A stretch of DNA of 5,302 nucleotides from the NCBI GenBank assembly GCA_010021705.1, contig RGMU01000122.1, forward strand, positions 1 through 5,302, in the 5' to 3' direction. Made by a program: the position numbers and the translations under genes. The stretch comes from Chitinophagia bacterium. Its GTDB lineage: Bacteria; Bacteroidota; Bacteroidia; Chitinophagales; Chitinophagaceae. This document shows positions 1-4,587 of the stretch, piece after piece (within the stretch, counting starts at the first letter, position 1; every line of letters begins with the position of its first letter). The notes below the pieces were generated by a model. The model worked only from the letters and a program-made list of their open reading frames with translations, did not search any database and had not been told where the DNA came from.

Positions 1-300
1 TTTGAAGATGCGGTGCATACGGCACAGGTATTGGCATATAGCAAAGCCGAGCAAGCAGAGTATTTTGACAGCCAAAAGGCATATTGGGACGCTTATAGTG
101 TGATGACCACTGCCCTTAATGAGGCTACGGAGAAGGGGTTGAGACAGGGTTTGCAACAAGGCTTGCAGGAGGGGAAAGAATTAGGTAAATTAGAAGCCAA
201 CCTCGCCACTGCAAAAAAATTGCTTGCCAAAGGTTTTTCTATTGCTGAAATAGCAGAAATGTTAGAACTAAGTGAAGATGACATTAAGGAAAATTTATAA
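1..300 (+). CDS. Rpn-family PD-(D/E)XK nuclease / putative transposase, C-terminal part (5' end outside window)
   Basis: The frame is open from base 1, so this is the last 99 residues of a longer protein. The nuclease core is not visible. What is seen is the characteristic tail of the Rpn/PDDEXK_2 family: a helical stretch (EDAVH near residues 2-6, rich in Ala, Tyr and Glu), then a glycine-every-fourth-residue segment (GLRQGLQQGLQEG, glycines at visible residues 46, 50, 54, 58, 62), then a short helix-turn-helix-like end (LLAKGFSIAEIAEMLELS). The family is known as recombination-promoting nucleases related to transposase_31. The EDAVH segment resembles EDVVH near the right edge of the window, in the second Rpn-family gene, so the two are probably paralogues. 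A methyltransferase gene follows after 21 bases. An in-frame ATG at 103 could start a 65-residue internal product. The family call rests on tail architecture only, since no catalytic residues are in view. Confidence 0.72.
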   Translation, partial: FEDAVHTAQVLAYSKAEQAEYFDSQKAYWDAYSVMTTALNEATEKGLRQGLQQGLQEGKELGKLEANLATAKKLLAKGFSIAEIAEMLELSEDDIKENL

Positions 301-321
301 CAAAACTGCTGTTAGGCATCT

Positions 322-1437
322 ATGCGGTATCTATGGGCTCATGTAGGCACAATATTGGGCGAATATGAGGGCAAACAGCCCTTATGGAGCTACTTGAGTG
401 CCTATTATAAGAGGCATCCTATTTTGGGTAGCAGAGACCGCCGTTTACTTTCCGACATGGTGTATAGCTACTATCGCTGTGCCCGCTGCCTGACCGAAGA
501 AAGTAGCATAGAAAACAAAATATACACCTGCCTTACAATATGCCATAAGCAGCAAACATTGGCACGGCTGTTTACCGGCAATTCTCTTCCGCTTTTGCCC
601 CATCACTTGCCGGCACTATTACTGCCATACACGCGTTTTTCAGCGGGTATAACCCCCAATGAATGGCTATATATGCTTACGCAAGGGCAACCAAAGCTGT
701 TTTTTCATACCGGTAAGCATAAGCCCGATGTGGTGAAGGCATTAACGGAACAGGGCATAGCCTATTCAGAAGAGGAAAACAATATGCTATCCGTAGCCAC
801 CGGCACTGCATTAGAGAAAGTGTTGCAGCCACATCAATATTGGGTGCAAGACTTATCGTCTGCCCAAACCGGCAACTATATGCAGCCCCAACCCGGCGAG
901 GCATGGTGGGACTGCTGTGCGGGTGGTGGAGGTAAAACACTGCTGTTGCTAAGTAGCCAAATACCGGTAAAGCTATTAGCCACCGATGTGCGTCAGAGTG
1001 CGCTGTTGCAGATGCAGCAACGTTGCCGTTTATATGGTTTTACGCCTCCCGAAACCCTTGTTGCCAATGTAAGCAATGCGCAAGCCCTTAGCCAAGCCTT
1101 GCACAAAAGGCGGTTTGACCACATTATTTGCGATGCCCCTTGCAGTGGCTCCGGCACATGGGGGCGCACCCCCGAGCAAGCCTGCTTTTTCAGCCCCGAA
1201 GCCTTAGCCCACTATACCACCCTGCAACTGCAAATAGCCGCCAACGCAGCCCATTACCTGCACCCCGACGGCACTTTGCTATACATTACGTGCTCGGTAT
1301 TTGAGCAGGAAAACGAAGCCATTGTAACCCAACTATTAGCCAATCACCCCACCCTTAGCCTACAAACCCAAACTCTTATTAACGGCACTGCCCACCATGC
1401 CGATACGCTGTTTGTGGCTAAGATGGTGAAGGGTTAA
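322..1437 (+). CDS. RsmB/NOP-family class I SAM-dependent RNA (cytosine-5) methyltransferase
   Basis: This 371-residue protein is predicted to transfer a methyl group from S-adenosylmethionine to C5 of a cytosine in RNA, most likely rRNA, in the cytoplasm. The N-terminus carries GSRDRRLLSDMVYSYYR (about residues 36-52), which matches the NusB-like start of RsmB/Fmu-type enzymes (GxRDRR...VY...R) and supports the ATG at 322. The catalytic half shows motif I DCCAGGGGK (197-205) for SAM binding, an acidic residue D222 in LLATDVR, motif IV DAPCSGSG (271-278) and motif VI YITCS (321-325). Both family cysteines are present: C274 (motif IV, product release) and C324 (motif VI, the nucleophile in this family). 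It is shorter than E. coli RsmB (429 residues), with a reduced N-terminal region, as in many Bacteroidota homologues. It starts 21 bases after the upstream nuclease gene with no obvious promoter between, so co-transcription is possible. The target cytosine (16S C967 for true RsmB) cannot be read from sequence, so no symbol is given. Confidence 0.93.
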   Translation: MRYLWAHVGTILGEYEGKQPLWSYLSAYYKRHPILGSRDRRLLSDMVYSYYRCARCLTEESSIENKIYTCLTICHKQQTLARLFTGNSLPLLPHHLPALLLPYTRFSAGITPNEWLYMLTQGQPKLFFHTGKHKPDVVKALTEQGIAYSEEENNMLSVATGTALEKVLQPHQYWVQDLSSAQTGNYMQPQPGEAWWDCCAGGGGKTLLLLSSQIPVKLLATDVRQSALLQMQQRCRLYGFTPPETLVANVSNAQALSQALHKRRFDHIICDAPCSGSGTWGRTPEQACFFSPEALAHYTTLQLQIAANAAHYLHPDGTLLYITCSVFEQENEAIVTQLLANHPTLSLQTQTLINGTAHHADTLFVAKMVKG

Positions 1438-1470
1438 TGGTTAATTATTAATGCTGCTGTGGGTGTATCC

Positions 1471-1540
1471 CCCCGACTGTTTTAGCGAATCCCGCCATAG
1501 CGGGAGAAGCAACCTAAAGCCATGCAATTTGACTGAACTG
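1471..1540. repeat. Composite intergenic repeat, copy A
   Basis: The first 40 bases (1471-1510) match copy B (1637-1676) at 33 of 40 positions by eye, without gaps. Both begin CCCCGACT and contain ATCCCGCC(A/G)TAGCGGG, a hairpin with stem CCCGC/GCGGG and a 4-base loop, then GAAGC. Seventeen bases further on lies TTTGACTGAACTG (1528-1540), matching the TTTGTCTGAATT found 18 bases after copy B. The repeated unit is therefore about 70 bases. It resembles REP-like palindromic units; orientation and mobility are unknown. Confidence 0.75.
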
Positions 1541-1594
1541 TTATTTATTTTATTTGTTTTAATATTGTGAAAAAATATTGATAAATAATTTATA

Positions 1595-1620
1595 TAGGGG
1601 CTGAAAATTTTCAGCCCCTA
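1595..1620. repeat. Perfect 26-base palindrome
   Basis: The arm TAGGGGCTGAAAA is followed immediately by its exact reverse complement TTTTCAGCCCCTA. As RNA it would fold into a strong hairpin with a small A/T loop. There is no T-tract directly after it on either strand (CGCTTG follows on the plus strand, TATA-rich sequence on the other), so a classic intrinsic terminator is only one option. A REP-type element or a dyad protein site fits equally well. It sits between repeat copies A and B. Confidence 0.85.
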
Positions 1621-1636
1621 CGCTTGTCATGGCTAT

Positions 1637-1707
1637 CCCCGACTATCGTGGCGCATCCCGCCGTAGCGGGTGAAGCCATCTATGTAATGCTGTTTTTGTC
1701 TGAATTT
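1637..1707. repeat. Composite intergenic repeat, copy B
   Basis: Partner of copy A, starting 166 bases later. It has the same CCCCGACT start, CCCGC-CGTA-GCGGG hairpin and GAAGC end, then an 18-base linker and TTTGTCTGAATT. Copy B is in addition bracketed by ATGGCT (1629-1634) and AGCCAT (1674-1679), which could close an outer stem around the inner hairpin; copy A lacks this outer pair. Its last bases coincide with the left terminus of the inverted-repeat element at 1696-1811. Confidence 0.75.
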
Positions 1708-1811
1708 TACTTTTTTTGAACTATGATTGTCAATGATTTTGTGAAGACTGTGATATATTTTAACGGAATGTCATAGTAATCTTTAAATCAAAAAAATCAT
1801 AGTTCAGACAA
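1696..1811. repeat. 116-base imperfect inverted-repeat (MITE-like) element
   Basis: The ends are TTGTCTGAA (1696-1704) and its exact complement TTCAGACAA (1803-1811). Inside, both arms carry TTTTTTTGA at the same distance from the end (6 bases in), and both arms contain related CTATGAT-type motifs (AACTATGATT on the left; AATCATAGTT and TCATAGTAATC on the right). The dyad is therefore long but decayed. From general familiarity, intergenic repeats of this type (TCTGAACTATGATTTTTTTG) occur in many Bacteroidota genomes. No coding frame lies inside and no target-site duplication is obvious. Confidence 0.65.
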
Positions 1812-1863
1812 CCCCAAAAAAATATTTTACATCCAAAAGCATACCCGCAATTAAAAACTGCCC

Positions 1864-1871
1864 TACCTTTA
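1864..1871 (+). promoter_or_regulatory. Weak -7-like element upstream of the repeat-protein gene
   Basis: TACCTTTA matches the Bacteroidota -7 consensus TAnnTTTG at all but the last base and lies 57 bases before the ATG at 1929. No TTG/TTTG is present 17-23 bases upstream, so support is weak. Confidence 0.25.
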
Positions 1872-1928
1872 CCCTACCATAAATGCTAAACCAAAAATCA
1901 TTCTTTTTATGATAACTCTTTTAGCACA

Positions 1929-3734
1929 ATGCTATGCACGGCATTTATTCCCCTTTATAGCCGGAGGCTATACGCCCCGCTATTACCCCTATTTTTAATG
2001 CTGTATTGCCTGCCCGCCGGTGCAAAGTACAAAAGCCATAAGGTAAACATTGACTTAAATACAAAGGTTAATAAGCCGATAAATGACACATCTACCTATA
2101 ATGATTATGGTGAACTTACAGATACTTGCCTTATCAGCTTTCAGAGAAAAGCTCCGAGTGAGTGGTATTTAAAATATAGTGACTCAATAAGTTTCCCCTT
2201 CAAAGTAGCTATGTCTGATTGCCGCATACAAACCGTAGCCCCATTTTGGAGTGCTCGGTTTCATTCAACCGCATATTTTGATACGGCACAGTTTCATTCA
2301 ACCGCATATTTTAGCAGGGCACAGTTTCATTCCACCGCATATTTTGATCGGGCACATTTTGATTCCACCTCAAATTTTATAGGTGCACAGTTTCATTCAA
2401 CCGCAGATTTTGGCTTTGCAAAGTTTCGTTCTACCGCAAAGTTTAGCTATGCAGTGTTTCATTCAACCGCAGATTTTGATTGTGCAAAGTTTCATTCCAC
2501 CGCATATTTTGATCGGGCACATTTTGATTCCACCTCAAATTTTATAGGTGCAGAGTTTCATTCAACCGCATATTTTTATAGTGCACAGTTTCATTCAACC
2601 GCATATTTTTTTATTGCACAGTTTCATTCAACCGCATATTTTTTTATTGCACAGTTTCATTCTACCGCAGATTTTAGCGATGCACTATTTCATTCAACCG
2701 CAGATTTCAGACGGGCAGAGTTTCATTCAACCGCAGATTTTAGATGGGCAAAGTTTGGTTCTACCGCAGATTTTAGAGATGCAAAGTTTGGTTCTACCGC
2801 AGATTTTAGCCATGCACATTTTCATTCTAAAGCAGATTTTAGCGATGCACAGTTTGGTTCTACCGCAAATTTTAGAGATGCAAAGTTTGGTTCTACCGCA
2901 GATTTTAGCCATGCACATTTTCGCTCAAAAGTAAATTTTGATAGAGCGTATATCAACTCAAAAAGTACCATTACATTTGAAAATGCCACTTTACCTGATA
3001 CCCTATATTTATCTAATATTGCTAATCTTGAAACGGATGTAAACTTTAAGGCAGCTAATTTGGACTCTACTTTCTATGATGATTCCGGTAAAGCCCATAA
3101 ATCAAAAATAGTCCACCTTCATTGGATAAATCTATACAATACTAATATAGCAAAAGTGCATATAGATTATAGCCACTTTAGGCTATTTTTCACCAATCCT
3201 GATAATGGAGAGAAACTGCAAGATGATGATATCAAAAAGATATATGGCGAACTGTTAGAAAACTTTAAAGCACGGCAGCAGATTGCAGACCATGAATTGT
3301 TGGACAAAAAATTTTGGGACTATAAGTTAGGCTGGTTCAAATTTATTAGAATTTGGAATGATTATGGTTATGACAAGCCGCGGGTGTTTAAATGGATGTT
3401 GGGTTTTTTGGTGGTGTTCACCTTTATTACCTTTTTTAGCGTTGAACGGTTGAACCGAGAAGTGTATAAGGTAGAGAATATACCGGATAATAACGAAGAA
3501 TTGCCGTCATTGGAGGCAATACGTTGCATGAGTGATGAGAAACAGAAAGACAAACTTATTTTGATGCGCCTGCGGTATGCGTTTGTCTATACGGCTACTA
3601 TTTTTCTGCTGCTTACGCTAAAGGTGGACAAGCTAAAGTATAAGCATAAAAGGAGCGTGGTATATGTTTTTGTGATGTATTTAGCGGGGTTAGTGTGTAT
3701 TGCTTATATAGCCAATTTTGTAATTCAAAAGTAG
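1929..3734 (+). CDS. Membrane-anchored pentapeptide-like (11-residue repeat) beta-helix protein
   Basis: The 601-residue protein has four visible parts. Residues 1-32 look like a signal peptide: SRR, a hydrophobic core LLPLFLMLYCL and a PAGA|K cleavage site. Residues 33-108 are a non-repetitive lead-in. Residues 109-339 are 21 tandem 11-residue units of consensus A-x-F-(H/G)-S-T-A-(Y/D)-F-x-x, followed by decaying repeats. The last ~260 residues contain a helical, charged segment (YGELLENFKARQQIADHELLD, then WNDYGYDKPRVFKW) that resembles the linker of other pentapeptide proteins, and three predicted membrane helices (about 487-505, 550-566, 577-599). The A-x-F pattern is that of the right-handed quadrilateral beta-helix, with Ala and Phe facing inward; PF13576 (Pentapeptide_3) is the closest family I know. 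The array is probably periplasmic or surface-facing, held by the C-terminal helices. No potassium-channel filter (TxGYG) is seen. The ATG at 1929 is the first start after an in-frame stop at 1887. A terminator follows, so it is likely monocistronic. Molecular function is unknown. Confidence 0.85.
   Translation: MLCTAFIPLYSRRLYAPLLPLFLMLYCLPAGAKYKSHKVNIDLNTKVNKPINDTSTYNDYGELTDTCLISFQRKAPSEWYLKYSDSISFPFKVAMSDCRIQTVAPFWSARFHSTAYFDTAQFHSTAYFSRAQFHSTAYFDRAHFDSTSNFIGAQFHSTADFGFAKFRSTAKFSYAVFHSTADFDCAKFHSTAYFDRAHFDSTSNFIGAEFHSTAYFYSAQFHSTAYFFIAQFHSTAYFFIAQFHSTADFSDALFHSTADFRRAEFHSTADFRWAKFGSTADFRDAKFGSTADFSHAHFHSKADFSDAQFGSTANFRDAKFGSTADFSHAHFRSKVNFDRAYINSKSTITFENATLPDTLYLSNIANLETDVNFKAANLDSTFYDDSGKAHKSKIVHLHWINLYNTNIAKVHIDYSHFRLFFTNPDNGEKLQDDDIKKIYGELLENFKARQQIADHELLDKKFWDYKLGWFKFIRIWNDYGYDKPRVFKWMLGFLVVFTFITFFSVERLNREVYKVENIPDNNEELPSLEAIRCMSDEKQKDKLILMRLRYAFVYTATIFLLLTLKVDKLKYKHKRSVVYVFVMYLAGLVCIAYIANFVIQK
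1956..1972. promoter_or_regulatory. Perfect short hairpin just inside the repeat-protein gene
   Basis: TATAGCC-GGA-GGCTATA is a perfect 7-base-pair stem with a 3-base loop, 27 bases after the ATG at 1929. It encodes the start of the signal peptide (LYSRRLYA). It could slow initiation or be a small repeat captured by the gene; which one is not decided by this sequence. Confidence 0.4.
2253..2945 (+). repeat. In-frame tandem array, 21 units of 33 bases
   Basis: Each unit encodes 11 residues and begins GCA/GCT-xxx-TTT. In the translated units Ala1, Phe3, Ser5 and Phe9 are invariant in all 21, Thr6 is present in 19, Ala7 in 18 and His4 in 13. Similarity extends to the DNA: units 11 and 12 (2583-2615, 2616-2648) are identical, a 65-base run at 2323-2387 recurs exactly at 2488-2552, and a 54-base run at 2770-2823 recurs exactly at 2869-2922. 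This points to recent growth by duplication. It is coding sequence, not a CRISPR array. Confidence 0.95.
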
Positions 3735-3761
3735 GGGGGCATTGGCACTACTAACGAAAAA

Positions 3762-3788
3762 AACGCCCTTAAACGGGGCGTTCTTTTT
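3762..3788. terminator. Bidirectional intrinsic terminator between convergent genes
   Basis: The stem AACGCCC (3762-3768) pairs exactly with GGGCGTT (3776-3782) around a 7-base loop. On the plus strand it is followed by CTTTTT, 28 bases after the repeat-protein stop. On the minus strand the same hairpin is followed by a run of T (the A-run at 3757-3763), 17 bases beyond the tRNA 3' end. It can therefore stop transcription from both sides. Confidence 0.88.
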
Positions 3789-3798
3789 ATCAATGGTG

Positions 3799-3872
3799 TG
3801 GTCCCACTAGGGCTTGAACCTAGGACCCCCTGATTATGAGTCAGGTGCTCTAACCAACTGAGCTATAGGACC
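3799..3872 (-). tRNA. tRNA with anticodon CAU, probably tRNA-Ile2 (lysidine type)
   Basis: Read on the minus strand the gene is 74 bases and folds into a full cloverleaf: acceptor GGTCCTA/TGGGACC (one T-G pair), D arm GCTC/GAGC with loop AGTTGGTTA, anticodon stem CCTGA/TCAGG with loop CTCATAA (CAT at 3836-3838), variable GGGTC, and T arm CTAGG-TTCAAGC-CCTAG. The discriminator is A at 3799. CCA is not encoded (CAC follows) and must be added. It is not the initiator: position 1 pairs with 72, and the anticodon stem lacks the three G-C pairs. C4-G69 and C5-G68 are reported determinants for TilS in E. coli, and GACTCATAATC resembles E. coli tRNA-Ile2, so an AUA-reading Ile2 tRNA is favoured. Elongator tRNA-Met is the alternative. 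Its promoter (3907-3937) and terminator are both visible. Confidence 0.96.
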
Positions 3873-3906
3873 TTTTGGAAGCAATGCTATCCAAAAAAAT
3901 GGAGTG

Positions 3907-3937
3907 CAAAGGTAAGCACTTTTTTATAGATTTCAAA
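3907..3937 (-). promoter_or_regulatory. Consensus Bacteroidota promoter for the tRNA gene
   Basis: On the minus strand TTTG (3937-3934) is separated by 19 bases from TACCTTTG (3914-3907), a perfect match to the TTTG/TAnnTTTG consensus at the usual spacing. Transcription would start near 3900, leaving a leader of roughly 28 bases before the tRNA 5' end at 3872. The rest of the gap, to 4074, holds no supported gene. Confidence 0.85.
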
Positions 3938-4062
3938 ATATATTTCCATAAAATAGGCGTATTGGGGTATCTGCTTTGGCATGGCGGTGTTCTATTTTCT
4001 ATGATAGGCAGTTTTTTGTGCCATGACAGATTTTTGAAAGGGTATAACGCAGCAGGGATGCG

Positions 4063-4070
4063 TATCTTAG
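4063..4070 (+). promoter_or_regulatory. Possible -7 element for the HTH gene
   Basis: TATCTTAG differs from TAnnTTTG at one base and ends 4 bases before the ATG at 4075, the same geometry as the element before the gene at 4588. The nearest upstream TTTG (4033-4036) is 26 bases away, slightly too far. If used, the transcript would be nearly leaderless. Confidence 0.35.
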
Positions 4071-4074
4071 TAGT

Positions 4075-4548
4075 ATGAAACCAACTATCACCCCCGAAAA
4101 CAGCCCCATTGCCGGCGATGAGGCACTAAAATCATGGGCAGAATTGCTTTATACGCACCATTCGCAGTCGCTGCCGGATATTGCATTACCCACCGGCATA
4201 CCCGAAAACACGCTAAAGCAATGGGCTGCCTTGCACCATTGGGACAAGCTGCGGCGCAGCCGGCTAACGTCTAAGCAATTTCAAATAGAGCAACTGTATG
4301 ACCTATTAGAGCAACTCACCCAAAAGCTAAAAGACACCACCGGGCAGGTAAACCCCAAACATGCCGACCTTACGGTGAAATATACCGCCGCTATTAAAAA
4401 CTTGGAGGGCGAGGTGGGCATACCGGAAATTATAGAAGTGGCGCAGTTGTTTACAACATGGCTTCGCAGGCGGAATGCGCCCCTTGCCCGCACCATTACC
4501 TTAGAGTTTGACAAGTTTATAAAGCAGCGCATTCAGCCTTGGGAATAA
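4075..4548 (+). CDS. Small protein with terminase-small-subunit-like helix-turn-helix
   Basis: This 157-residue protein has an N-terminal segment (about residues 18-60) of the form W-x-x-L-L-Y...S-L-x-x-I-A...G-I-x-x-N-T-L-K-x-W...H-x-W-D-K-L-R. That pattern, with two spaced tryptophans (W50, W56), is typical of the helix-turn-helix in phage terminase small subunits and gpP-like N-termini (PF06056-like), where it recognises DNA. The remainder is mostly helical and charged, with DLLEQLTQKLKDT and a long C-terminal helix (AQLFTTWLRRRN to the end). No ATPase or nuclease motif is present and no other phage genes are visible. It may be a domesticated or orphan packaging-type DNA-binding protein, or an unrelated regulator with a similar HTH. 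It starts at the first ATG after a possible -7 element. The next gene follows after 39 bases. The coding call is firm, the family is tentative. Confidence 0.75.
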   Translation: MKPTITPENSPIAGDEALKSWAELLYTHHSQSLPDIALPTGIPENTLKQWAALHHWDKLRRSRLTSKQFQIEQLYDLLEQLTQKLKDTTGQVNPKHADLTVKYTAAIKNLEGEVGIPEIIEVAQLFTTWLRRRNAPLARTITLEFDKFIKQRIQPWE

Positions 4549-4575
4549 GGGTGGGGCGGTTTGGGTAAAATTCCC

Positions 4576-4583
4576 TAACTTTG
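4576..4583 (+). promoter_or_regulatory. Perfect Bacteroidota -7 element before the second Rpn-family gene
   Basis: TAACTTTG matches TAnnTTTG fully and ends 4 bases before the ATG at 4588. The only nearby TTTG upstream (4560-4563) is 12 bases away, closer than the usual 17-23, so the -33 half is weak. The start site would fall at or next to the ATG, predicting a leaderless or nearly leaderless mRNA. Confidence 0.65.
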
Positions 4584-4587
4584 CCAC

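Larger units (their letters stand above)
1438..1928. other. 491-base intergenic region rich in repeats, no gene seen
   Basis: I find no credible coding frame here. The stretch holds, in order, repeat copy A (1471-1540), an AT-rich segment (about 1541-1594), a perfect 26-base palindrome (1595-1620), repeat copy B (1637-1707), a 116-base imperfect inverted-repeat element (1696-1811) and an A/T-rich leader before the repeat-protein gene at 1929. No GC hairpin with a T-tract follows the methyltransferase stop directly, so one of the repeat hairpins may serve as its terminator. Confidence 0.75.

Noticed and set aside
677..940. Minus-strand open frame inside the methyltransferase gene
   Set aside because: The plus-strand frame carries the conserved methyltransferase motifs; the minus-strand translation shows nothing recognisable.
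1438..1470. AT-rich dyad TTAAT/ATTAA just after the methyltransferase stop as a terminator
   Set aside because: It has no GC stem and no T-tract, so it does not qualify as an intrinsic terminator.
2548..2934. Open frames in other phases across the repeat array (plus strand 2548-2934, minus strand 2727-2918)
   Set aside because: The 33-base period keeps any stop-free phase open, so they are by-products of the real repeat gene, which alone has a signal peptide, membrane helices and the known A-x-F pattern.
2253..2945. Regular 33-base direct repeats resembling a CRISPR array
   Set aside because: The repeats are contiguous without unique spacers, keep one reading frame and encode an ordered 11-residue protein motif.
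3487..3734. Ion-channel domain in the C-terminus of the repeat protein
   Set aside because: Membrane helices are present, but no TxGYG-type selectivity filter or pore loop can be seen.
3875..4078. Plus-strand 67-residue open frame starting with TTG
   Set aside because: It covers the tRNA promoter on the opposite strand, has no start signal and shows no recognisable protein pattern.
3799..4548. tRNA as attachment site for an integrated phage carrying the HTH gene
   Set aside because: Integration normally uses the tRNA 3' end, which faces left toward the repeat protein, while the HTH gene is on the 5' side. No repeated tRNA end or integrase is visible.
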